From: Akanthomyces muscarius
Taxonomy: Eukaryota; Ascomycota; Sordariomycetes; Hypocreales; Cordycipitaceae
DNA length: 64,000 bases
Assembly: GCF_028009165.1 (NCBI RefSeq)
Contig: NC_079245.1
Coordinates: 744,001-808,000, forward strand
Direction: 5' to 3'
Part shown: positions 55,817 through 64,000 of the stretch, piece after piece
How the letters are laid out: each line of letters begins with the position of its first letter
Numbering within the stretch: the stretch's first letter is position 1
Notes under the pieces: model-generated
Database searches by the model: none
Told to the model about the DNA's origin: nothing
Seen by the model: the letters and a program-made list of their open reading frames with translations, nothing else
Translations under genes and position numbers: made by a program

Positions 55817-57931
55817 TTACTGAAATTGAGCAATTCGGACAGCAGACGCCTTCAGTCCGAGAAATTGGGCAATATGAGCCATAACGTGCTCAATTGGCGT
55901 GACGTAAGCGGGACCATCAGACTTGCGGCCGGCTTTTCCACTAAATAAAAGGCCGGCGGCGCGGGCTATCCCATCGTAAACCACGGCGCCGGAATCGCCG
56001 GGGGCGGCAAACTCGACGCCTGCTTTTCGGCTGTAGAAGGAGTATTCGGGAGTATGCGTGACAGTGCCTTCCTGCACAAGATATATCCAACTGTTGCTCC
56101 TTATATCGGCCAAGTGACGGCCGAAAGCGCCAGTGGTGGCTTTGGTTATCGCCGAGACTTTGTACATGTTCTTTCTGTGAGCCATCTCGCGAGTTGGAGC
56201 AAGCTGTTGCTTCAGCGGTGTTTGGGACGCTTCCTTGGGCGGGCACAGGCCTTCGGTTTTTTCGGGCCAGATCGCAGCGTCAGGCAAATTGTTGTTGCCC
56301 AGGCGATGAGGGAAGACTTCGATGAGAGCCCAGTCTAGCAGCCCACCGTCGGGTGTCCGGAAAGCGAAGCCGGAGCCGGCATAAAGACGGCCAAACTTTT
56401 GCTTTCTCGAGTCGAAAAATTTCACCTGCTCATTGACTCTTTGGTCAATAGACTGTTTCTCGGCTTCGTTGCGGGCTTTGAAATCCCTAAAGTATGAAAC
56501 GGTCTTGTTGTGCTTGCTTCGTGATGGACTCTCGATGTCGGCTGTGAATTTGTGATCGGGTTTGAAACCACGCAGGTCTGTATCACGCAGTGCAGTCCCT
56601 GGCCCTGGCGGGTGCTCTACCTCGTCGGTGGTAATTCTGAACCCTGGAATTGCGCAACGGATAACATGGTAGTTGGTCAGCGCGAGGCGTTTCCAGTTTC
56701 CAGTTTTCTCATCCGCAATCTCGATGTAGCATCCCAGGGTTCCGACCATCGAATTGAAACGCATTGGCTCCGGAGCCGGCTGCGCGCGCCGACCACCCCG
56801 ACCACGCTGTTGGCCTCGACCTCCCCGAGGTGGCTGCTGGACTCCACCACGACCTCCCCGAGCACGCTGCTGAGGTTGAGCCCCGAGAGTAAGCTGCTGA
56901 ACTCCTCGTACAAGCGAAAGGGGATCAGAGCCCCGAGCAGGTTGCGGTTGCGGTTGCTGGAATGGAGGTCGATGTGCAGCAGTGCCAGCGCCAGGCGGCG
57001 CTGACGGCACAGCCGCTGGTTCGGCCACAATATAATTGCTTACACTGAGGTCAGCACCTATAGAGGGCCTGGCTTGATATGAAATCCTGGAAAGAAGCGG
57101 ATCGTTGCCCTCCACATTAGCTACCTTCTTCAGATCGAATCTGACAAGGCTCTCAGGCGCAGAATGTTCCATGTGCAGCCGCAGACCGTGACCGGAGGCT
57201 GCCAAGTACCGCTCGATCTCGGTCACGGCAGGCTGCCACAGCCTCTCAGGACACTGACGGAAGATTGAGATAAGAACGGTGGGAGGGTTCTTTTCAGCGT
57301 CCTCATCAAGGCCGAGACGAGACAGCCCGATGGAATTCCATGCCCAGAGCATTGACTTGTGGCTCTCCAGAATAACAAGGCTGTCTCTTTTTAGTTCTTC
57401 CCAATCACGGTCCAAATCGGCTCGATCGAAGACTGGGGCAGCGTATAGGGGCCCAGATGCCTGCGGGGAAATCATTTCGACGAGAACATTATGGCCAGTG
57501 TCTTTCAAGACTTCGTCCAGCCAGGTCTTCAAGGTTTCGCAGGTTCGTCGCCATTTTTGGACATTCTCGGGATGCCATGGCGCGGTGATCAAGACGGTGA
57601 TATAAGACTGGCTGTCTTTTTCGGGCTCATATTGTGAGCAAATCTTCCAGCATACCTCGGCTGAGTCGGTTTCGTCGCGGGCGTCCGCGAAATCCTCGCT
57701 GACCGGGTAGCCGTGGTACAGAAGAAGGTCGTGGACAAAGTGGTCGATGCGGTCGCCATGTTTGTCAAGGAAAATACCGAGGGGCACAGTCATGACGGAG
57801 AGAAGAGGAAGAGACCGTAGAGGCTCTGACCCGACTCGTTGAAAGCCGACAGCGATGGTGAGCGGACCCCAGTGTGGTGGCCGCACACGGGGGCGTTGTG
57901 CCAGCCAATCTGCGAACCGCGGTTCGGCCAT
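55817..57931 (-). CDS. Trypsin-fold protease with novel N-terminal domain and RG-rich linker
   Basis: Single exon, 704 residues, no signal peptide or membrane helix, so probably cytosolic or nuclear. Residues about 20-300 form an unrecognised mixed alpha/beta region (FQRVGSEPLRSLPLLSV, YITVLITAPWHPENVQKW, DRADLDRDWEELKRD, NPPTVLISIFRQCPERLWQ, SGHGLRLHMEHSA). Residues about 310-395 are a Pro/Gln and RG-rich linker (QRARGGRGG, GQQRGRGGRR). Residues 400-704 show a chymotrypsin-like domain with a complete triad: His422 (LTNYHVI), Asp533 (LLDWALIEVF) and Ser647 (PGDSGAVV). An inverted, decayed copy of only the N-terminal part lies at 58836. The closest functional analogues may be non-secreted trypsin-like domains found in fungal signalling proteins; this is inference. 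Confidence 0.82.
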   Translation of the reverse strand: MAEPRFADWLAQRPRVRPPHWGPLTIAVGFQRVGSEPLRSLPLLSVMTVPLGIFLDKHGDRIDHFVHDLLLYHGYPVSEDFADARDETDSAEVCWKICSQYEPEKDSQSYITVLITAPWHPENVQKWRRTCETLKTWLDEVLKDTGHNVLVEMISPQASGPLYAAPVFDRADLDRDWEELKRDSLVILESHKSMLWAWNSIGLSRLGLDEDAEKNPPTVLISIFRQCPERLWQPAVTEIERYLAASGHGLRLHMEHSAPESLVRFDLKKVANVEGNDPLLSRISYQARPSIGADLSVSNYIVAEPAAVPSAPPGAGTAAHRPPFQQPQPQPARGSDPLSLVRGVQQLTLGAQPQQRARGGRGGVQQPPRGGRGQQRGRGGRRAQPAPEPMRFNSMVGTLGCYIEIADEKTGNWKRLALTNYHVIRCAIPGFRITTDEVEHPPGPGTALRDTDLRGFKPDHKFTADIESPSRSKHNKTVSYFRDFKARNEAEKQSIDQRVNEQVKFFDSRKQKFGRLYAGSGFAFRTPDGGLLDWALIEVFPHRLGNNNLPDAAIWPEKTEGLCPPKEASQTPLKQQLAPTREMAHRKNMYKVSAITKATTGAFGRHLADIRSNSWIYLVQEGTVTHTPEYSFYSRKAGVEFAAPGDSGAVVYDGIARAAGLLFSGKAGRKSDGPAYVTPIEHVMAHIAQFLGLKASAVRIAQFQ

Positions 57932-58835
57932 GACAGTTCAGAGGTAGAGAGACTTGAGAGGGCTCGACGCAAGGGCTAAAGCAAAGGAGGTCTCTTGAGA
58001 GAGAGAAAGTGGCGGTAAATCAGCAACAACAACAAGTTTTGTACAATTCGACTGTTGTACGCAAAGACGGAAGGAAGCGGTGCGGAAGAAGTGGGAGGAA
58101 GAGGGAAGAGAAGGTGGTACGGAAGAAGTGGTGAGATGCGAAGAAATATTTTCTGATTCAAAGGCATGGGGGAGCAGGGTTCTTATAAGAGTAAGTGAAT
58201 AAGTCTTTACACTTGCAGTTACCTGCTGCGTTTACACTTACAAACAGCTGTTGATTGCTTGGTGGCGCAGTGTGACTTTCGGTGGCGGCAGCAGCCCACA
58301 TCAAGCATCAGCCACGAGAACCCAAAGGCTCCCTAGCCAATGTTTATTTTCTATCTTCTTATTTATCGGTCTTTCTCAACTCCCTTCTTTCCGTTTATTG
58401 TTTTCTTTTTACTGCATCTGATCTTTCTTCCCGTGGCTCACAATCACCGGCGTATTGCTTCCCTTTCAGGCCTCAAGCGGCTGGGTGCTCAATACCGCCC
58501 AAGCCAGCTGTAGCGCGCGAGCTTTCTGAGTACCGCTATCAAGTATCTTCTCAGCGCTAATATATACGGGTTTCGGGCTGTTGGCAAAGTTCTGCGCTTT
58601 GCCGCCACAGGTAGCCACGGCTGGCGCCACGTGAGCATAGCTCGTTGACGAAATTGTACGGAGCGACACATACAGTCTAGCTAGCGAAGTGACAGATACA
58701 AAAGCATTCTCTCTAAATTGGAGCAACCACTCTCAAAGCTACATCTCCCAGTACTCGCCAGAATCATCCGCTCCTACACCTATACTTCATATCGACTCAA
58801 ATCGCAAGGGACACCTGTTGCAACACCCAGCAGCA
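57932..58835. other. Spacer between protease gene and its inverted relic
   Basis: About 0.9 kb. The left 250 bases are the likely leader of the protease gene (pyrimidine-rich on the minus strand). The frame of the relic is open back to 58689 but the similarity starts only near 58840. No other gene is seen. Confidence 0.5.
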
Positions 58836-59830
58836 ATGAATGGAATCCGTCTTAACTGGCAGAGAGTTGGGACACACCCTTTGAGGCCCCTCCCTCTTCG
58901 CTCCGTACGCGATGATGCTTGCTCATTGGTCGTCATGCGCTACCATGATCGCATTGACAAGATTGTTGAGCAAAAACTCCAAGCATACCAAACTTCGGCC
59001 GATAACGGCGAGGATGTATGATTCGTGTACCGGGACGAGCCTGAAGAACCAGAATATTTAGACTATTGTGGTTGGAGCGTAATTTCACGCTCTACTTGTG
59101 AAGCGCCATACACCTCATACGTGACAGTCCTCATCGTCGCACCTTGGGACGAAACTATGGCGGATACTTGGTGCAAAGCTGTCTTCGATATCAAACACCA
59201 TCTGGACTGCAAACTACTATGGTCCCATGGCCTTGATATCAAAGTCGAGATAATTGCGCCGGAACTGAGCGGGCGCAACTATTTTGCCCCAGTCACTGGC
59301 CGAGACGATCTGGATAGGGACTGGGAGCTCATCAGAACGACAGTTCGTCGCAAGATCGAGCGCTATGAACATGTTCGCATGGCATGGAATTGTATTGCAC
59401 TGTTCAGCCATGGCATACACGAAAAAACGACAAGAAACCCCCCCGACGGTGTATATTACGATTGCGCGCACTTGCCACAAGTACGAGTGGAACTGGGACC
59501 TCCGGGAGGATATACAGGAGTATCTGGACCAATCTGGATACGGTCTCAACCTTCACATGGAACACTGCGCAATTGATTCTTTTGGCACAATGGTATGAAG
59601 GAGCCGGCAGAGCCTCTTTCAGGAAATCTTGATGTTGCCCCCTCGGTCGCCTTGAAGCCGTACGGCAAAACAGTCTCGATGGGGGCTGAGCTTAGCGCAA
59701 GCACCGACATCATCCTGACACACCACGAGCCTACCGAAGAACGAAAAGACCAAGCTGAACTGGATTCCATGGTGAAGCACAGCAGGTAGCATTCAACTCT
59801 CCAGTCGGAACACTTGGCTGTTCGAAATGC
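58836..59830 (+). pseudogene. Decayed inverted copy of the protease N-terminal domain
   Basis: The plus strand reads MNGIRLNWQRVGTHPLRPLP, then SYVTVLIVAPWDE, DDLDRDWELIRTTV, MAWNCIALFSHG, TPPTVYITIARTCH, SGYGLNLHMEHCA and SMGAELSASTDII, then AFNSPVGTLGC. Each block has an obvious partner in the same order in the protease gene (for example SYITVLITAPWHP, ADLDRDWEELKRD, SGHGLRLHMEHSA, MRFNSMVGTLGC). The frame is broken by a TGA at 59019-59021, by a C7 run at 59438-59444 where six C would keep frame, by a return to the first frame near 59590, and by another shift near 59789. The RG-rich linker is absent and the protease domain is not present. The copy is divergent, so the duplication is not recent. 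Confidence 0.78.
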
Positions 59831-60688
59831 GCCTCGTTCATGGTTTTCTTTAATACCTGAGCTCAGCGATTCCACGACCACTCCTTATCTGCTATTTAAC
59901 ACAACCAGACCGTCATGACGTGGGATCTCGTCTTACTGTTTGTGAGCTCTACGTAGGATTCTATACATCGGCGAGCGCTGTGAGCTCGGCCGTATAGGAC
60001 GGATAACAACACGCATAGCGACATGGGTTAGCGCAGAAAATGTCGCGACGAAGAGCGCGGTGGGTGACTACTAAGCTCGCCGCGGTCCCATCTCCTATTA
60101 GTCAGTTATTAAGTAAAGCCGTCCGCTATAGATAGCGTTATTGCCGCTTTCCTAGGTACGATCAGAGGCATTTCCGAGGAGATGAGCAAACCATCACCCT
60201 AAGGAAGCAACGGTGGAAATGATTGGTGCAGCGTTGAGCCGCCAGAGTGCGCCGTATACGTATTCATTGGACGGCAGTCTGGCCCCAGGTACCGCGCTGA
60301 AGCACGGTCTTGGGGCAGCTGGAAGTGGCGCTCAGCGCTGCCCTCAAATCAAACAAACCAAAGCCGGACCTATATTTGTTTGTTTGAATTTTTTTTTTGA
60401 GCGATGGTTGTTTGCTTGAAATTTTTTGCCAGCCACCAGAAGGCATTGGGCTCCTCACAGACAGGTACTGTTCCGCGATATAGAGCCAGAACGTAGTGTC
60501 ATTTGGCTGCCTGCGTTTACCATGGCAGGCTTCAGGCAGAGGAAGAATCAAGGAAACGGCCACGGCACATGAAAAGAATGTAGCCGCAAAGAAAGAAGTT
60601 ATTGTAGTCCGTACTAATTTCTCTTCTGCCCGAGTCATTACTGTAAACCACTCAAATAAAAGAACCCTGGGTCCTCTCCGTCAGGTCA
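59831..60688. other. Intergenic region
   Basis: About 0.86 kb directly past the relic. No continuation of the protease domain and no gene can be read. An A/T-rich patch with T10 lies at 60391. Confidence 0.5.
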
Positions 60689-61204
60689 TCAATACACGAC
60701 TGACATCCACGGGCTTGGGCGGGCCGCTGATGCATATGGATCATACAACATGGTAGTATCCGGAATCTTAATATCCCCTCTCGCCATGAACTTCTTCACA
60801 TCCTCAACTTTCACATTCTGACACCCGATCACTGCCGAAACCTCATCCGGCATCGCTGCCTCCTTCAGCGGCACTTCATCTGCATACTCGTTTCTTGCAC
60901 CCCAGTCCTCCCACAGCAGCAGCTCCTTTTTATCCAGCGCAGCCAAATCATGCATGACATTATGAGCAATAAACATCATCCCACGCAATACGGCTGGCGC
61001 CTCTGGCCCGCCTCCAGGGATGGTGTATCGATCTAATTCGGCAATTTTGCCCTGCCGCGCTAGCATCCACGCCTGCGGCCCCTACTGGAAATCAACACCG
61101 GAACGTAGGTCCAACCAGTCCACCTTTTTACCATCCACGGTGCGAACTTGGGCAAGGACGTCGCACGTTCGACAGCCAGATAAAATAGAGATAGCAAAGT
61201 TCAT
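60689..61204 (-). pseudogene. Hypothetical protein gene with one premature TAG
   Basis: From the ATG at 61202-61204 the minus strand reads 40 codons (MNFAISILSGCRTCDVLAQV, then KKVDWLDLRSGVDFQ), hits TAG at 61082-61084, and continues in the same frame for 131 codons: GPQAWMLARQGKIAELDRYT, then HNVMHDLAALDKKELLLWED, ending PWMSVVY. Composition and continuity on both sides of the TAG argue for one former protein of about 171 residues. No splice pair removes the TAG in phase. Alternatively translation starts at 61066 and gives a 125-residue protein. The family is unrecognised; a weak hydrophobic N-terminus with Cys may have been a secretion signal. RIP-like or single-base change from CAG would explain the stop. 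Confidence 0.5.
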
Positions 61205-61263
61205 TTACGAAGACAATAGCTTCTAAAATGGTAAATATACGCTTCGTAGTAGTGGTATGATAA

Positions 61264-61687
61264 TTACTTCCATCGGGTAATTTGGAGATTAGATCCTGAG
61301 TACTGATAAAGGCCAGAATTCCAGCCTACAAAAGCAAGTTGTTATTAATATGCCTACGATATTAAATGGGTAGCAAACACAGAGGAATAGTAGGCAGTAC
61401 GTACCTTGCTTGATACACTGATTGATAATATTCTCAAACCCATCCCAGCAAATCTGGGTAGTCGGACGTGTACCCCAGATAGCAAAAGCGAGGAACTGAT
61501 TATTCAGGTTTCCGCAGTAGTTTCCTGGTTGCGTCGCAATGCAGTTGCACGTCGCACTGCGGGCATTCCAGAATCGCTGAAGGGTAGTGCTATCAGGGAC
61601 GCCCATCCATTTATTTCCACATTCAGCCGCAGAAGCTAATTGTGTGATAGACACAATGGCTAAGCTGAAGATAACGGTAGTTTTCAT
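61264..61687 (-). CDS. Small secreted six-cysteine protein (effector candidate)
   Basis: Two exons, 61405-61687 and 61264-61325, with a 79-nt intron (GTACGT donor, TTGTAG acceptor), 114 residues. The start MKTTVIFSLAIVSITQLASA is a clear signal peptide with likely cleavage after ASA near residue 20-21. An ATG 24 nt upstream in frame would spoil the signal peptide, so the later start is chosen. The mature part has exactly six cysteines (AEC, TCNC, NYC, QIC, NQC), enough for three disulfides, and is Trp/Asn/Gln-rich, ending NSGLYQYSGSNLQITRWK from exon 2. It has no recognised domain. Small size, secretion, even cysteine number and a surrounding of broken genes fit a secreted effector-like protein, but that role is inferred. 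Confidence 0.72.
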
Positions 61688-62049
61688 TTCGGCTTGGTGA
61701 AAGGCTGGCAAAAGCAGGACGGACGATGTTACTGGCTATTCAAGGTAAAGATATTCAAGAGGTGCATATACGACTTCAAAGGAGCAAGATACAAAACGTC
61801 GGGCGATTTACCTTTTAAAAGCGAGCCAGAAGAAAAAGCAAACGTAGAACATGTGATGGAAAGATGAGATGTGAGACATTGGGAGGCGGCAATTCTCTTA
61901 CTGGCTGGCACTTACGAAAAATGAAACAAAGTCCTAGTTGGATCCATCCAAGACCCTTGTCACACCCCTGCACGCCGATGACAGTCTAAACAGCTAATTC
62001 TCCCTAGATAGACCCAAAGGAATAGATGTAATTCTCTATAATATTGCTA
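61688..62049. other. Upstream region of the small secreted protein gene
   Basis: About 360 bp, moderately AT-rich. No gene and no defined site. Confidence 0.45.
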
Positions 62050-62604
62050 TAGTTTCCGGGGCCTGAGGTATTACCCTTGGAGAGGCTAGCAACTGCCTCA
62101 CCACTTCGACGCGTCCCGCCTTTACTGCCCATAGCAGCGGTGTCTAGCCGTCTCATGTTTTGGAGCCTGGATCGACGTCATCTCGCCTTAGTAACAGTTA
62201 TACCACTTCTTCGTGGTCTCTTCCACCCCCAATGAAAGTGGTGTTCGATGAAACCAGTCCTTGGCGTCCGCATTGATGGCATCTGCTTCAACGGGTTCGG
62301 CTGGCGCTGGCAAAAATTCTGTCGCAGTATAGCCATTTTCCGACGCAGAGAAGAGTGAGCAAAGCCCATAGTCACATGTGTCGTCGTTGGCAGCATCTGT
62401 GTCGAGGAGTCGTCTCACAATCGTGCTGTGGCCTTGCGAGGCGGCGAGGTGCAAATGCGTTCGGTTCTCCATTTTCAAGCAGCAGGTTCGCTGGTTCAAT
62501 ATGACCTCCATACGCAGCCCAGTGCAACACGGTTGTGAAGTAATAGGTACTGAATTTAATGTCCAGGTTGGCGTGGCAAATGGGTTGAAAACTGCACTAT
62601 TCAT
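62050..62604 (-). pseudogene. Broken ankyrin-repeat gene
   Basis: On the minus strand, 62604-62188 is open and includes NRTHLHLAASQGHSTIVRRLL, a clear ankyrin unit, then DWFHRTPLSLGVEE, the start of another. The frame then shifts by one base near 62230. The next frame reads RDHEEVV, stop TAA (62198-62200), LLLRRDDVDPGSKT, stop TGA (62153-62155), DG, stop TAG (62144-62146), and TPLLWAVKAGRVEVVRQLL. Ankyrin consensus expects Gln in EVVQLLL and an amino acid such as Gln or Arg in DGQTPL, so the three stops look like CAA, CGA and CAG changed by C-to-T. The original start and end are not defined. Confidence 0.7.
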
Positions 62605-64000
62605 GGCCCCAGAGTGGCCTATGGAGTTATCTGCAGTATTCTAGCTAGCGGCACGGCCTGAGCAAATCAACAACCATGTCTAAGACATGCTGAATATAAT
62701 GGTCAGCTGGCAGTTTTTTGTTTGGCGGCACTCGCGCCGAGCATCCACTCCGTCATTGGCCGTCGGGTCATGTCTACAATTTCTCTGGTATTCGCCTGCA
62801 AAATGAGGGCGTGCAGCAAAATGTCGCGTGATAGTCAGCCTCGCTAAACAACCCGGAATCGGCAACCTTGGCGCGGATGGGATTACAGGTTATGATGAGT
62901 ATATTGCCCTACTTGATATGGTTCCCCGGTCCTGTATTGATAGATAATACAGCGCTAGCAGGCAATGCTCGATAGTTGTGCGGGCTTCCTTGACGGTAAG
63001 TCTCTCAGCATTAGTGGAGTAATTGTCGCCAGGATTGCTCGCCGTTTCAGGCAATTTTGCATTGCCTCTAGCGCACACACGTTAAATGAACAAGCTGTCA
63101 AGTTGTGCAAAGCTTCAGCTATAAACTCTTCGGCCGGAACACTGCTCATTGACAAATCGCGCTCCTCATTCATCTCCAACCCCCCGTCGTCGCCAAGTCC
63201 AACGGGGTCATGCCGTTTCCATATCACCCTGACAAGTTCGCGCATTATGACTAGGCTGGCCGCACACACTATATTGCCGACCTTTCGTCTCATCCTTGGT
63301 TTATGACTTCCACCTTGTGGTACTGTAGATATACACTGAGGGGCCTAAATCTGTGTAGAACCCCAGACAATCAAAGCTCCTCCATTTTCCTGCCATCGGC
63401 CCGGCTCTATCCTCGCCACACTTCAATCACCACTATAAGAAGCAGCAAGGGGCTCGACATTGGAGCCGAGGGCGTCGAGCAACCCAGGGTTCCTGTTGTT
63501 TTTAGAGATGGGGATCGCCGCATCCCGGTCAAGAGCAACTTCAGCAAGCGCCAATAGCAGTATTCCTTGGTGAGAGCAGGAGGCACTCTAGTATAGACAT
63601 TCTCGCTAATTTCGGGTGATTGGGGCGGATCTCGCGCACGGTGTGAAAACAGGTACCGTCTAAGAGAGATCTGAGTAGAGAGGTGGTCGTAGGTCAGTGA
63701 TTAGTCAAGAAACGGAAACGGGCTGTATTCCGCCACCTTAACCAGTCTTTACTACCGGAGATTAGGCTGCGCCCACGCCATATTTCGGGGGTGTAGAGGC
63801 TCATCCCCCTTTCTGCTTCCTCCAACACTAAAATTCGACCTAACAATCTGGTAATTATTCCACATTTTCTCTTCCTTACTTGCAGAACTAATCCTAGCTG
63901 TGACCGGCTTTATGAGCGATCAAATTGCGCCCTCTGCGCGGGCAGTTCACGACCCGAGAGAGCAGAAGCGCCCTACCTTTCTAGTACACGAGTGGGTAGT
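62605..64000. other. Right-end region without a supported gene
   Basis: About 1.4 kb. Two open frames (62955-63293 minus, 112 codons; 63303-63557 plus, 84 codons) have no recognised motif. They could be relic pieces of the ankyrin gene's upstream part or of another gene. No repeat or terminal structure is visible at the edge. Confidence 0.4.

Noticed and set aside
58836..59830. Reading the relic as an intact gene with introns
   Set aside because: The intact paralog has no introns, the C7 run gives a simple one-base slip, and no splice pair removes the TGA in phase.
1..64000. CRISPR arrays, phage, toxin-antitoxin or bacterial operons
   Set aside because: Introns, protein families and gene spacing are eukaryotic. 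No regularly spaced repeats of CRISPR type were seen.
1..64000. Intact transposons or long terminal repeats
   Set aside because: I saw no reverse transcriptase, integrase or transposase motifs and no long direct or inverted terminal repeats. Diverged fragments could be missed by eye.

Overview
The window looks like a nuclear contig of a filamentous ascomycete (Pezizomycotina, most likely Sordariomycetes/Hypocreales). The evidence is many short GT-AG introns of about 47-155 nt with CTAAC/CTGAC-like branch sites, GC-rich exons with T- and A-rich intergenic DNA, and recognisable Pezizomycotina proteins: a DUF2293 protein, a NUC-2/Pho81-type SPX-ankyrin protein, DASH subunit Dad2 and fungal shugoshin. 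The genus cannot be fixed from the sequence alone. There is no CRISPR array, no bacterial operon and no intact transposon that I can see.

Layout. 1-13 kb: the 3' end of an ankyrin protein, an alpha/beta hydrolase with an EthD-like N-terminus, a bZIP transcription factor, a decayed CorA-like membrane protein gene, and a DUF2293 protein. 13-22 kb is a housekeeping block: RRP12 (ribosome biogenesis), VPS29 (retromer), SGO1 (shugoshin) and DAD2 (DASH complex). The last two are transcribed divergently from one 605-bp promoter region. 23-30 kb: a fungal low-complexity protein with a repeated FELPGEA motif, a type-B carboxylesterase and a mucin-like single-pass membrane protein. 30-38 kb is gene-poor and holds a pair of paralogous HNH-like proteins that lack the usual catalytic histidine; the second copy is broken. 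38-55 kb: a single-pass membrane protein with a long cytoplasmic tail, a DHX35-type DEAH helicase, a CUE-domain protein (Cue5-like), the phosphate-signalling protein NUC-2/Pho81 and a four-helix membrane protein. 55-64 kb is accessory in character. It holds a non-secreted trypsin-fold protease with an unrecognised N-terminal domain and an RG-rich linker, an inverted decayed copy of only that N-terminal part, a pseudogene with one premature stop, an intact small secreted six-cysteine protein and a broken ankyrin gene.

The genes do not form one pathway. Functional links visible here are chromosome segregation (SGO1 and DAD2 sharing a promoter region with ACGCGA motifs) and phosphate sensing (NUC-2). 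The most unusual parts are the protease with its decayed inverted copy, the dead-HNH pair, and the cluster of broken genes at the right end. Gene models come from reading splice signals by eye; exon joins were checked for frame and total length but not against transcripts.
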